Part shown: positions 12,036-22,299 of the stretch, in pieces
How positions within the stretch are numbered: the first letter of the stretch is position 1
How the letters are laid out: the number at the start of each line of letters is the position of its first letter
DNA from: Begonia masoniana
Taxonomy: Eukaryota > Streptophyta > Magnoliopsida > Cucurbitales > Begoniaceae
DNA: 64,000 nt
Direction of reading: 5' to 3'
Assembly: GCA_022432975.1 (NCBI GenBank)
Contig: CM039509.1
Coordinates: 39,776,209-39,840,208 of the forward strand
Notes under the pieces: model-generated
Databases searched by the model: none
The model's input: the letters and a program-made list of their open reading frames with translations, nothing else
What the model was told of the DNA's origin: nothing
Program-made: the position numbers and the translations under genes

Positions 12036-13506
12036 AAGAGGAAATCACTGCCCTTCAAGAAAATAACACATGGCCTTTAGTTTCCCTCCCACAAGGTGCA
12101 AAAATAATAGGCTGTAAATGAGTCTTCAAGACCAAATTGAACTCCGATGGGACCGTCTCTCTGTTTAAGGCTCGTCTTGTAGCCAAAGGGTATCAACAGA
12201 CACAAGGTATTGATTATAATGAAATTTTCAGTCCGGTTGTCAAACCGACCACAGTTCGGACAGTACTCTCCTTGGCTATCTCTTTTCGCTGGATTATCAA
12301 ACAGCTAGATATTAGTAATGCCTTCCTACATGGCGATTTGACCGAGCACGTGTACATGCAACAACCTCCAAGTTTCATTGACTCAAATTCACTATCGGCT
12401 GTATGTTTCTTACATAAAGCTCTCTATGGGCTAAAACAGTCCCTCAGAGCTTGGTACACTAAGTTATACACTTCGTTAATCAACTGGGGTTTCTCCGCAT
12501 CCAAGTCTGACTCATCTCTTTTCATTCGTCGTTCGTCCTCAGCCATTATTATCATGCTTGTGTATGTGGACGACATTATTGTGACTGGTGATTCTCCTAC
12601 TCTTGTTGACCAGCTATTGACATATCTACATTCTCAGTTTAAAGTTCGTGACCTTGGACCGCTCTCTTACTTTCTTGGCATTTCAGTCACTAAGACAGCC
12701 ACTGGTATGAATCTTTCTCAATCTCGATATATATCTGAGTTACTTCATAGGGCAAATATGGGATCTTGCAAACATGTTCCGACCCCATGGTGGCTGGTCC
12801 TGTGCTATCTCTCAAATCCGGGACACCTTTACCTGATGGTTTCTTATACAGAAGCATTGTTGGAGGTCTTCAGTACTACTGCCTTACACGACCGGATATT
12901 GCCTTCGCTGTAAACAAAGTATCACAGTTTATGCATGCTCCCTCGGATACTCATTGGCAAGCGGTCAAACGAATTCTGAGATATCTCAAAGGTACACTTT
13001 CACCTGGTATTTCCTTCTCACCATCGACTTCACTTGCCTTGACGTGTTATACGGATGCAGATGGGGCCTCTTGCCCAGACGACCGCAAAAGCACTAGTGG
13101 CTTCTGTATCTTTCTCGGTGCAAATCTAATCTCTTGGTCATCCACCAAACAGAAGGTGGTATCGCGATCTAGCACCGAATCTGAGTACCGCAGCGTTGCA
13201 AATGGAGCAGCAGAAGTCTTATGGCTCCAGTCCCTGCTAAAGGAACTCGGTATCAATTCTCCTACTGTACCTATAATTTTGTGTGATAACTTGAGTGCCA
13301 CATATCTAGCTTCCAACCCTGTTCTACACTCCAAGTCCAAACATGTAGAGATTAATTTCCATTTCGTCCAGGAAAAGGTGTTACAAAAGATGCTCGTGGT
13401 CAAATTCACTCCGTCTGCATACCAGTTAGTTGATGCGCTCACTAAACCTCTCCCTCCGGCACTTTTCACCTGCTTCCTATCCAAGATCTTTGGCCTACGC
13501 TCTTGA
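12027..13506 (+). pseudogene. Copia B reverse transcriptase-RNase H
   Basis: RT begins at a NAMKEEITALQEN-like motif right at the deletion joint. There is one stop (near 12120), then an open stretch with the intact YVDDIIVTG catalytic box. A one-base frameshift near 12785 moves the frame, after which the 3' RT part and RNase H run open to the stop at 13504-13506. This is the only well-preserved YVDD box among the plus-strand copia copies of the window. Confidence 0.88.
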
Positions 13507-13510
13507 TCTT

Positions 13511-13759
13511 GAGGGGGGATATTAACATATATATTTACACAACCTTTTACTATTCAATTTAGTTAGTTAAACTTTAGTTACAATTTAGTTCCTGTCACTT
13601 CCATTCATTTATTACTCACTCTGCATATTTGTAAGGATAGTGCAATAATCAAATCAGTGTGGTTCTTTTGCTACCTTTTCTTTCTTCTCTCTGGTTGCTC
13701 TGTGTTTCTTCTTTTCTCCGATCAGTGTCTCCAGCAATCTTCTACCCCATAAACTAACG
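13511..13759 (+). repeat. Copia B polypurine tract and 3' LTR
   Basis: GAGGGGGGA (13511-13519) precedes the LTR, which starts TATTAACATATATA at 13520 and ends CTAACG at 13759. The GTGAG repeat and resumed SPB1 coding sequence follow. Confidence 0.9.
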
Positions 13760-14742
13760 GTGAGAATGTTGGTGATGAAATAATTCGTTCTTACAAAGAT
13801 TCGGACGGAGACCAAGCTGAAAAGGATGAAAATCCTCTGGTGGTACCACTCAACGAGGGACAAGAGCCAACACCAGATGAGATTACCAACAAGTGGTTTA
13901 GTCAGGATATTTTTGCCGAGGCTGTGAAAGAGGGAGACTTGGGGAAATCTGATAGCGAGGATGACATGCAGATCGATGCACCATCAAGAAAACTCACCAT
14001 TTCCAAGAAGGCTGAGGTTAAGGCCAAGCAAAAACAAGGGAATAAAGATGTGGGTAATGGATCTCAAACTGAAGCTTTAAAGTCAGAAAATGATTTTAAG
14101 ATAGTCCCCGCCCCTGCTACTGATTCAAGCAATGACTCTTCGTCGTCGGATGATTCGGAGGATGATGACCCCAACACAAAAGCTGAAATATTGGCTTGTG
14201 CAAAGAAGATGCTGAGGAAAAAGCAAAGGAATCAGATTCTCGACGATTCATTCAACAAATATATGTTTCACGACGAGGGTTTACCCAAGTGGTTCCTTGA
14301 CGAAGAACAAAAGCATAGGCAGCCTATTAAGCCTGTAACAAAGGAAGAGATGGCAGCAATGAGAGCACAGTTCAAAGAAATCGATGCCCGTCCTGCTAAA
14401 AAGGTTGCACAGGCCAAAACAAGGAAGAAGCGAGTGGCGATGAGGAAACTGGAGAAGGTTCGGAAGAAGGCAAATGCCATTTCTGACCAACCAGACATAT
14501 CTGATCGCTCAAAAAGCAAGATGATTGAACAACTCTACAAGAAGGCCACACCGAAGAGACCTAAAAAGGAGTGTGTGGTAGCAAAGAAAGGAGTACAAGT
14601 GAAGACTGGGAAGGGAAAAGTCCTTGTTGATAGACGAATGAAGAAAGACATGAGGGCTCAACGGCTGAGTAAGTCTGAAAAAGGTTCGAAGAAAGGGAAA
14701 AACTTCAAGGCTCCGACAGGCAAAGAGTTCGACAAGGCTTAG
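13760..14742 (+). pseudogene. SPB1: SPB1 C-terminal domain exon
   Basis: This is the continuation of the exon that starts at 10733 (DGDGE before copia B, then NVGDEIIRSYKDSDGDQ). The frame is open to TAG at 14740-14742. It encodes the Spb1 C-terminal domain: NPLVVPLNEGQEPT, NKWFSQDIFAEA, a serine/aspartate-rich acidic run (SSSSDDSEDDD), YMFHDEGLPKWFLDEE, and a long lysine/arginine-rich tail with KGKVLVDRRMKKD. In the family this domain supports pre-60S assembly in the nucleolus. The coding sequence is clean, so the gene was under selection until recently, or this is a recent copy. Without the N-terminus and with two retrotransposons upstream it cannot make full SPB1. Confidence 0.9.
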
Positions 14743-15841
14743 GCAAAGAAAGGAAACAAAAGACAGAAGATGGCCATGCATGACTGAGATTGATAGTTTC
14801 ACTAAAAAAGTTGTCAGGTTGCCTTTTTTCTAATATTATTTTGTCATTGTATTGTTATACGTGAGAATTGAATCCAATTATGGAGAATCGAAAGTCTCCT
14901 GTGTCTGCCATTGATTTAGATGCCATAGAAAGTTTACTAGTTGAGAATGGAGTTGTGTTTTACTGCATAAGAAGTTTATGTTCGGATTTTCGAGATTCAA
15001 ATTTAAAGTTTTGGGATAACTTGCTTTATCAAAACAAAAGAAGTATTTAAGTTGTTCATGGTAAAGGAAAGAGATTAGATTGAAAACATACGATGCATCG
15101 TAGTTAAAAAAGAAGGATAAATACAAACTATTAGGTCAATAACGAAAGAAGTAAATACTCAAATTTATGTATTTGAGCTTATCATTTTTTAATTTGAAAA
15201 CGTGATGAGGCACTTCGCACATGTTACTATCGAGAGAAGTAAAATTATGATTTTTAGTTTTCGGCCATATTAACAAGATTCTTCCCTTCATTATTAAGGT
15301 GTATCTAATTGTTATTTGATATTAAGTTAAATGTGAAACGTGTTACCATCTTGTCTTGATGATGTGATGTGGTAATATATTTTTCAATTGTGTTACGACG
15401 ATATTGAGATAACATGTTCAATGTTAGTCGCGTGAAAATAGAAATTTCACAAATGATGACTATTGCTATAGTGTTTTCAAAAATAAAATAGCTACTATAG
15501 GAGGAATAATTTCTCGTACATTTAAAATATAACAGATAAAAATAAGAAAATTAATCAATAAAAATAAATATTGAAAAATTTTACTTGAAAATCAAAATCT
15601 AGAAAATTTATGGGTACAAGTGTCACCAACCCGATCCTCACGCTCTCAAAGATCGAGGTAGTGGCGTGAATTCTTCACTCGGAGAATGCTAAATAAATCA
15701 TCAGCTCAGCATAAAAAACAAATTATATGTAACTGAATCGCAATAAATTATAAAACCAACTCATAATTTATATACAAATCTTATTATATACAATACTTTA
15801 TTTAGGATAAATATCAATTTGCTTGTAAAATATGAAGGTGT
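14743..15841. other. 3' flank of SPB1 and AT-rich intergenic DNA
   Basis: The first part is probably SPB1 3' UTR. From about 15100 the sequence is AT-rich without coding signal. Near 15620-15720 a less AT-rich segment resembles the end of a large LTR, but I could not find its partner. Confidence 0.5.
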
Positions 15842-16330
15842 TTGCAGCTGGTAGTTACAACTTTAAATTTCGTCAATTACAGCATTGTACTTTGTCTTGT
15901 TATCAACCCACACGCTCCTGTATCTACTTCGGTTAAACCTCGTTATGTGCACCTCCCATGGCATGAAGGAGGTGATGTCAGGCTTCTTCTTCGTTGCAAC
16001 CCTATTGCAGAAGAGGGAGGAACCTTGTCTATAAACCCACATGTTACTTTCTCCCTTGTCCTCTCTCTCTAGATCCTTTATTTGATAACACAAGTGAGTC
16101 TTCCTCTCTACACTTTCATACAATGTCCCCACTTTAGTGTCTTCAAACCCCTGACCAAAACTCCCCCCTCCCCCTGCAACTTTCTGCATATTCTCAGAAG
16201 AAAAAAACAACAAGAATCAGTACTCGAACCAAGAGGCGGCTATGAGCTCCTTGTTCTCCTTCTCACAGTCCCTCAAGAACATGCTCTCTGCCACAATCTT
16301 GAAATCAAAATCAACAAACGTTAATTTCAG
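15842..16330. other. Unrecognised GC-richer segment
   Basis: Short open frames exist on both strands (for example 15863-16213 on the minus strand, 116 codons) but show no domain I recognise and no repeat structure. It could be a decayed gene fragment. I see no splice sites or codon bias strong enough to call a gene. Confidence 0.3.
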
Positions 16331-16574
16331 TTCAGTTTAAAATCCATATTATATGAAAACAGAAACAAGATCCAAATCTAAAACCAATATGAAACAGAAT
16401 GGGCCATTTCCAAAAATTTCGAGGCAGGTAAGTCAATGCTGATAATCCCCATTGAGGGAACCCTTCTGCAAGGAAACATCGGGCAGCAATCCGAAAGTGG
16501 GCGTCTCTGATTTGAAACAATAAATGCGCCAAAAAAAAATGCGGTGGATTTGCTCCAAAATCCGAGGGAAGTGA

Positions 16575-17420
16575 AGTAACCCTAGGGGTGCTGGAAAGGA
16601 ACCGACCAGAGCACTGTTCGGTTTGGTTCGGTTCAGGTTTTCAATGTTTGTTGTCTTCGGGTCGGGTTTGAGATTTTTCATTTGGATTCGATTCGGTTTC
16701 GGGTTATGAAGGAAACCCGATCTACCAACGCAAAAGCCGAATTAAAGTTTTACTCTAACCTTCGAATCACAATTCAACCTCCTCAGTCATTCCAGCACAT
16801 CTTTCCCTCGTGGCTTGCCTTCTCCTTCCAGCCTTGCGATTTGTGCAGAGTGTGAACCTCTACCTTGCAAAGAGTCAAAGAGCATATGCCTCTGCCTCTG
16901 CCTCTGCCGCGTTCTACCTTGAGTCGAGAAGACCATGACCGCTTCCTCAGTCATTCTAGCCCGTCTTTCCCTCGCAGTTTGCCGTCTCCTTCCAGCCTCG
17001 CGATTTGCGAAGAGTTTGAAACTCTACCTTGCGAAGAGTCGAAGAGCATCTGCCTCTGCCGCGTTCTACCTTGAGTCGAGAAGACCATCACCGCTATCTC
17101 TGCCTCATCGACGATACCTCATCGCTGCGTAAACTAGCAAGAAGCGACATAGAAGGATGGTAACATTCGAACATTGTTTCCTGTACGATCTGCTCTCTAG
17201 AACTTGTACAGTCTTCCTTTGAGTTTAGATGGAGCAGAAAAGAGAAGCGAATGGTAACAATTAGCATTCGAATATTTTGTCAATGCTTTTATTTTTTTTA
17301 AGAAAACTGAATTTTGACCGACCTGAACCGAACCAATAATAGGATCGGTTACAGCCTCCAAGACGGTTTGGTTAGGCGATGACCAAAGACGAGAAAACCA
17401 AACCAATATTGACCTGAGTT
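16575..17420. repeat. Possible decayed hAT-like element
   Basis: It begins near TAGGGGTGCTGG and contains GGTTCGGTTC-type and GACCGAACC-type stretches near both ends (16615-16720, 17315-17405). These are typical of plant hAT MITEs. No target duplication was found, so the limits are only a guess. Confidence 0.25.
16780..17098 (+). repeat. Tandem duplication, two copies of about 160 bp
   Basis: Two adjacent copies (about 16780-16944 and 16945-17098) share CCTCAGTCATTC at the start and GAGTCGAGAAGACCAT near the end. The left copy has an extra CTCTGC triplet-like expansion (TGCCTCTGCCTCTGCC). Confidence 0.8.
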
Positions 17421-17789
17421 ACAAATTATAAAATAAAATCAGTTCTACAAATGCGTACAACATAAAATGTGAAATAGCAAAAGAGAAAACTCTCAAAGCC
17501 GATAGTTTGAAAACGAGAGAGAGCGAGAGAGTTGGAAAGTGTGTATTTATGAGACCAAAAGAAAAGACTAAAAATCTAATTGGTTTAAAAGGATAAAATT
17601 TTATTTTTATAATATGAGAATTGCCATTTTTTTGAAGAACTTTGTTGTTGTGTGGTGGTCTCATTCATACAGCTTAAAAAAAATATATATATATATTTCC
17701 AACCTAATTTAGTAGGAAACCGAAAATGCCAAAATCTGGATAAAACTGGACTCGAGCAAGGTTCCTCAGTCCGGTCCATTTTGCTGTTT

Positions 17790-17920
17790 CTTCATCGTTT
17801 GCTTGGCTGGGCTCCCCTATGTAAACTCGGGCTCCCCTATGTATACTCGTAAAAACCCACAACCCTCCACTCTTCTTCAAGTGTTCGGAGTTAGCGTCGT
17901 CTTAAACCCATAGTTGGCGC
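17790..17920 (+). promoter_or_regulatory. SPB1: Probable SPB1 5' flank and 5' UTR
   Basis: This segment lies directly before the MITE and ends in GTTGGCGC (17913-17920). The same 8 bases, followed by C and the ATG, are found in array copies such as 36852-36862. It therefore represents the ancestral sequence upstream of the SPB1 start codon. It contains a short direct repeat of GGGCTCCCCTATGTA. No clear TATA box was identified. Confidence 0.55.
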
Positions 17921-18401
17921 TAGGGGTGGGCGCAGTCCAAGTCGATTCGTTCCAAGTCGGAACCAGACCGGCACTTTCATGATTTTTACCCCGGTTCCAC
18001 CCAACAATTTTTTTTTTTTTTTCAATCTATTTTTTTTTTTGAAACATTTAAAATTAATAAATTTTAAAATTGGAAAAATTCAAAAAACTCGTTTTTCTAT
18101 GTAATTTGTATAAAATCAATAAAATTCAGAATATTTAAAATAAATATGTTATTTTATAAATTATTTAAATTTAAAAAAAAAAAGAGAAAAACTCGCTTTG
18201 GGCTGTAATTTATGGTCGGATAAACCGGGTTGCCTATGGGTCGGTTCTCCCACGGTTCGACCTGTTTTGGACCTCAGAACCACATTGCGGACCGTGGACC
18301 GCGGTTATAAAGGTCTCAGAACCAGGGCCAGTTCTGAGAAGTATAAAACCGAACCAAACTGGACGGTCCAGTCCAGTTCTGGACCCATTCTACCCACCCT
18401 A
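17921..18401. mobile_element. hAT-type MITE inserted before the SPB1 ATG
   Basis: It is 481 bp with ends TAGGGGTGGGC... and ...CTACCCACCCTA (imperfect inverted repeats). It is flanked by an 8-bp duplication: GTTGGCGC on the left and GTCGGTGT on the right, three transitions apart; other array copies keep the right site as GTTGGCGC exactly. An 8-bp duplication and TAGGG ends fit the hAT superfamily. The centre is AT-rich, without coding capacity. Its last ~105 bp recur in every unit of both arrays. Confidence 0.8.
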
Positions 18402-18410
18402 GTCGGTGTC

Positions 18411-18885
18411 ATGGGGAACATAAAGGGGAAGCATCGTTTGGACAAATATTATCACCTAGCCAAAGAGCATGACTATCATTCTTGTGCTTCCTGGAAGCTC
18501 ACGTAGCTTGATTCTAAATACACATTTCATCGTTCCTCTTGCTCAGTTCTTGATCTCTATGCTACCACGGTGGATGGATGTAGGTCGCTATTGAGCGTGT
18601 TCTAGTGGACGGTCTCGTTCTTGGAGTCGATTTGGTTCCCATAGATCTTACGCGAGGGGCAATCGCTATTCAGCAAGATATCACGAAGCCTGAATGCAAG
18701 GCAAGGATAAAAAAGATTATGAGTGAGAAAAGATATGTAGCTTTCGATTTGGTGTTGCACAATAGGTCACCTAATGTTGGTGGTGCGTGGTTGTAGGAGG
18801 CCATGACTCAAAAATGCTTTAGTTATTGATGCAATGAAATTGGCTATGAAGTTTTTTACTTCAAATGGCGCATTTGTGATGACAG
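18411..18885 (+). pseudogene. SPB1 exon 1 copy 1 (methyltransferase N-terminus)
   Basis: The product starts [20 protein letters not shown], then diverges. The AdoMet-binding loop region (normally [11 protein letters not shown]) is destroyed by indels near 18560. The rest resembles SVDLVPI...[14 protein letters not shown] and LVLHDGSPNVGGAW in another frame. It is the only copy directly downstream of the complete MITE and SPB1 5' flank, hence probably the founder position. Confidence 0.85.
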
Positions 18886-18973
18886 AATAGAACAAGCCCA
18901 GAACCAGACCGAACTTCACAGTCGGATCAGGTTTCCCGGTTATGGGCCGGTTATGCCTGCCCCTTTTGGCATC

Positions 18974-19450
18974 ATGGGAAAAGTAAAGGGAAAACATTGT
19001 TTGGACATGTACTATCACCTAGCCAAAAAGCATGGCTATCGTTCTCGTGCCTCCTGGAAACTCGCGCAACTTGATTCTAAATACACATTTCTCTGTTTCT
19101 CTTGCTCTGTTCTCGACCTCTGCGCCGCCCCTAATGACCTGGATGCAGGTCGCTCTTGAGCGTGTTCTAGAAGGCGGTCTTCTCCTTGGAGTCGATTTGG
19201 TTCCCATAGCTCTTATTTGTAGGGCAATCACTATTCAACCGGATATCACGAAGCCTGAATGCAAGACCAACATAAAGAAGATTATGAATGAGAAATGATG
19301 TGTAGCTTTCGATTTGGTGCTGCACGATGAGCCATCTAATGTTGGTGGAACGTTGTCGTAAGAGGCCATGACTCAAAATACTTTAGTTATTGATGCAGTA
19401 TAGTTGGCAACATAGTTTTAGGGTCCAAATGGAGCATTTGTGACGAAGGT
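18974..19450 (+). pseudogene. SPB1 exon 1 copy 2
   Basis: The frame is open from [20 protein letters not shown] to VLDLCAAPNDLDAG, then frameshifted; the AdoMet motif is altered (APND for APGG). The copy ends at ACGAAGGTATAG, where exon sequence joins MITE sequence. Confidence 0.85.
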
Positions 19451-19538
19451 ATAGAACTGGCCCCGAACCTAACCGAATTGGATAATCCTATCTCGTTTCT
19501 TGGTACCGGGCCGGTTCTGCCAACCCTTAGTCGAAGCC

Positions 19539-19857
19539 ATGGGGAAAGTATCGTTTGGACAAATACTATCACCTAGCCAATGAGCATGGCTATCCTTCTC
19601 GTGTCTCTTGGAAGCTCGGGCAGCTTGATTCTAAATACACTTTTCTCTGTTCCTCTCACTCTGCGCCGCCCCTGGTGGCTGGATGCAAGTCGCTATTGAG
19701 CGTGTTCTATTAGGTAGTCTCGTTCTTGGAGTCGATTTGGTTCCCATAGCTCCTATCGCGGGGCAATCGCTATTCAGCACGATATCACGACGCTTGAATG
19801 CAAGGCCAGGATAAAGAAGATTATGAGTGCGAAAGGATGTGTAGCTTTTGATTTGGT
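19539..19857 (+). pseudogene. SPB1 exon 1 copy 3, truncated at fold-back
   Basis: It starts ATGGGGAAAGTA with a small deletion after it (AAGGGGAAGCA lost), lacks part of the AdoMet loop, and stops at GATTTGGTG, where the sequence turns into the reverse strand of the next copy. Confidence 0.85.
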
Positions 19858-19882
19858 GACCCATCGTGCAACACCAAATCGA
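19846..19882. repeat. Fold-back centre of array 1
   Basis: Forward exon sequence ending GATTTGGTG is followed by ACCCATCGTG and then by the reverse complement of the same exon. The same junction is found at 36488-36525 in array 2. The flanking arms are more than 1.2 kb. Confidence 0.88.
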
Positions 19883-20216
19883 AAGCTACACATCCTTTCG
19901 CACTCATAATCTTCTTTATCCTGGCCTTGCATTCAATCTTCGTGATATCGTGCTGAATAGCAATTGCCCCGTGAATAGGAGCTATGAGAAGCAAATCGAC
20001 TCCAAGAATGAGACTGCCCAACAGAACACGCTCAATAGCAACATGCATTCAGCCACCAGGGATGGCGCAGAGGTCGAGAACAAAGTGAGAAGAACGGAAA
20101 AAGGTGTATTTAGAATCAAGCTGCGTGAGCTTCCAAGAGGCACGAGAAGAATAGCCATGCTCATTGGCTAGGTGATAGTACTTGTCCAAACGATACTTCC
20201 TATTTACTTTCCCCAT
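19859..20216 (-). pseudogene. SPB1 exon 1 copy 4 (inverted)
   Basis: Read on the minus strand it starts at ATG 20216 and shows [10 protein letters not shown], then a frameshift, then VLDLCAIPGGW-like and SLILGVDLLLIAPI blocks. It lacks the part beyond the fold-back junction. Confidence 0.83.
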
Positions 20217-20302
20217 GGCACCGACAAGGGTGGACAGAACCGGCTCGGTACCAGAAAACCAGATTGGATTATCCAGTTCGGTTCGATTCGGGGCCGATTC
20301 TA

Positions 20303-20780
20303 TACCTTCGTCACAAATGCGCCATTTGGAGCCAAAAACTGTGTTGCCAACTTCACTGCATCAATAACTAAAGCATTTTGAGTCATGGCCTCCTACGACA
20401 ACGCTCCACCAACATTAGGTGACTCATTGTGCAACATCAAATCGAAAGCTACATATCATTTCTCACTCATAATCTTCTTTATAATGGCCTTGCATTCAGG
20501 CTTCGTGATATCTAGTTGAATAGCGATTGCCCCGCGAATAGAAGCTATGGGAACCAAATCGACTCTAAGGGGAAGACCGCCCTCTGGAACACGCTCAAGA
20601 GCGACGTGTATCCAGGCCACTAGGGGTGGTGCAGAGGTCGAGAACAAAATGAGAGGAATAGAGAAAGGTGTATTTAGAATCAAGCTGTGCGAGCTTCCAG
20701 AAGGCACGAGAACGATAGCCATGCTCTTTGGCTAGGTGATAGTACTTGTCCCAACGATGCTTCCCTTTTACTTTCCCCAT
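20303..20780 (-). pseudogene. SPB1 exon 1 copy 5 (inverted)
   Basis: Read from ATG 20780 on the minus strand: [40 protein letters not shown], then a frameshift, then [20 protein letters not shown]. The end joins the MITE-derived linker at GGTATAG. Confidence 0.85.
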
Positions 20781-20868
20781 GGCATGGATTAAGGGTGGGC
20801 AAAATTGGGCCGAATCTGGGAAACCAGATCGGATCAACCTTTTCGGTCTAATTCCAGGCTGGTTTTAT

Positions 20869-21114
20869 ACTTTCATCACAAATGCACGATTTGGAGCCAA
20901 AAACTGCGTTGCCAACTTCACTGCATCAATAACTAAAGCATTTTGAGTCATGCCTACTGTGACCACGCTCCACCAACATTAGGTGACCCATCGTGCAACA
21001 CCAAATCGAAAGCTACACATCCTTTCTCACTCATAATCTTCTTTATCCTGGCCTTGCATTCATGCTTCGTGATATGCTGCTGAATAGCGATTGCCCTGCG
21101 AATAGGAGCTATGG
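20869..21114 (-). pseudogene. SPB1 exon 1 copy 6, cut by copia E
   Basis: Only the 3' half of the exon remains (IAPIRRAIAIQ to SPNVGGAWSQ). At about 21114 it joins copia E integrase on the same strand without breaking the reading frame. Confidence 0.83.
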
Positions 21115-21568
21115 GTAACAAATTTATTAAAAAAGTGGCTGTGGTGAAGGTGTAAGGCCAGTAAGATGGTGGTACAGACGAATGATACAGAAGAGCAAGT
21201 CCAATTTCCGCAACATGTCGATTTTTTTCGTTCGACACGATCGTTTTGATTTGGAGTATATGGGCAGGAAATGTGATGTATGATGCCAAGTGAGTTAAAA
21301 AATGGTGTGAGAGATTTGAATTTACCACCCTTGTCTGATTGCACACTTTTGATGGAAGTGCCAAAGTGATTTTAACAAATTTGTGAAAATGTATAAATCG
21401 AGTACAGTCATCAATAAATAATAGAAAATAACGTGCACTAGTGACAAAATTCACAGGTGAAGGACAACAAATATCAGTATGTATTAAATCAAAAGGATGT
21501 TTACCATGAGAGCTAGAGTTCACAAAAGGGAGACGATGAGTCTTACTCATCGAACAGGGCATACACAC
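20954..21568 (-). pseudogene. Chimeric frame: copia E integrase fused to SPB1 exon
   Basis: A 204-codon open frame begins in the copia integrase zinc/core region (MSKTHRLPF, DLIHTDICCPSPV, FLLFIDDCTRF, NRHVAEIGLALLYHSS) and passes at FLINLLP into SPB1 methyltransferase sequence (IAPIRRAIAIQQHITK). It ends at GGAWSQ. The integrase half lacks parts of the DDE core, so enzyme activity is not expected. It arose by deletion between the SPB1 array and copia E. There is no sign that it is expressed. Confidence 0.7.
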
Positions 21569-21750
21569 ATGAGATAGTTATAATGTAGAGAGAGGAATGT
21601 TATACAATTTTAGCACCTTCTTCAAAACAGAGAGAGAGGGGTGCCCTAGTTGATTATGCCAACAAACAGCAGAATCTCGAACCGAAGTGGGAAGCCGAGC
21701 AGAGAGCGCATGAACCGGAAGGGTGGGCTGAATTTGATAAAGACCATTAG

Positions 21751-22137
21751 TATAATGATCCTCTTTTTCTAACAAGATATTGTCCGCTCTGGGGATTGAG
21801 TCGTAACCCAATATCCTCCTCTCACAGATTTGTTTGGCGAGGACTCCCAAGTCTGTCACCCAACATAGTACTGCTCTCACGGAACACTTTTAACTTAGGG
21901 TTCTTATGGGATCCCTTGCCAATTGTGCTCCAAAACGCGTCTTGCTATCTTGGGAGGGTTTCCTTACATATGTTTCATTTCCATATACCTCCCCAAGCGA
22001 TGTGGGATTGTGACGACACCCTCTTTTTACAACACGAGATTTGCCTATACTCGAGTCTTAGATTTGCCTACACTTGGCTTAGGTCCTGAGATTTTCCCAC
22101 GCAGTCGTCCTCATACATACACATTCGAGTCATCACA
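21751..22137 (-). mobile_element. Cassandra-type solo LTR in copia E
   Basis: It shares the 5S rRNA-like core of the other Cassandra LTRs here (GGATCCC, AACTC/TTAAAAGTG and GGTGAC-like blocks on the minus strand). It ends TCGAGTCATCACA at 22137. A weak target repeat (ATTAG on the left, GTCAG on the right) fits two transitions. Confidence 0.75.
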
Positions 22138-22299
22138 GTCAGAAAGGGGGGCCGTGAAGGAGCAGTCGATGAGTAGTCCGATCCTTGACACAAAAGGAAT
22201 TTTTATTAAATTCGACATAGGCTGAATTATCACGATAGAGTTTCTGAACGCTAATAAGATTGTGCGACATTTGTGGAGTGTGACAAACAGAATTTAATT

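Larger units (their letters stand above)
10748..13759 (+). mobile_element. Internally deleted copia B inside an SPB1 exon
   Basis: Two 240-bp LTRs (10748-10987 and 13520-13759) are flanked by a perfect 5-bp target duplication GTGAG (10743-10747, 13760-13764). The site is within SPB1 coding sequence (GATGGTGATGGTGAG). Both LTRs begin TA and end CG instead of TG...CA. The body holds gag and RT-RNase H; protease and integrase are deleted, so it could only have moved with enzymes supplied in trans. The LTRs differ at about six positions, so it looks somewhat older than copia A. Confidence 0.92.
18402..21114. repeat. Array 1: palindromic SPB1 first-exon repeats
   Basis: There are six units of about 560 bp. 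Three point right (ATG at 18411, 18974, 19539) and three point left (ATG complement at 20214-20216 and 20778-20780; the sixth is cut by copia E). Each unit is the SPB1 first exon (about 475 bp) plus about 90-105 bp of the hAT MITE 3' end. All units carry frameshifts or stops. Order and unit-specific changes match array 2 at 34945-38641, so the two share one origin. Confidence 0.88.

Noticed and set aside
15863..16213. Minus-strand 116-codon frame as a small gene
   Set aside because: No domain, splice or promoter evidence; kept only as an unrecognised segment.
18411..20780. Functional tandem methyltransferase genes
   Set aside because: Every copy has frameshifts, stops or a damaged AdoMet loop, and none continues into exon 2.
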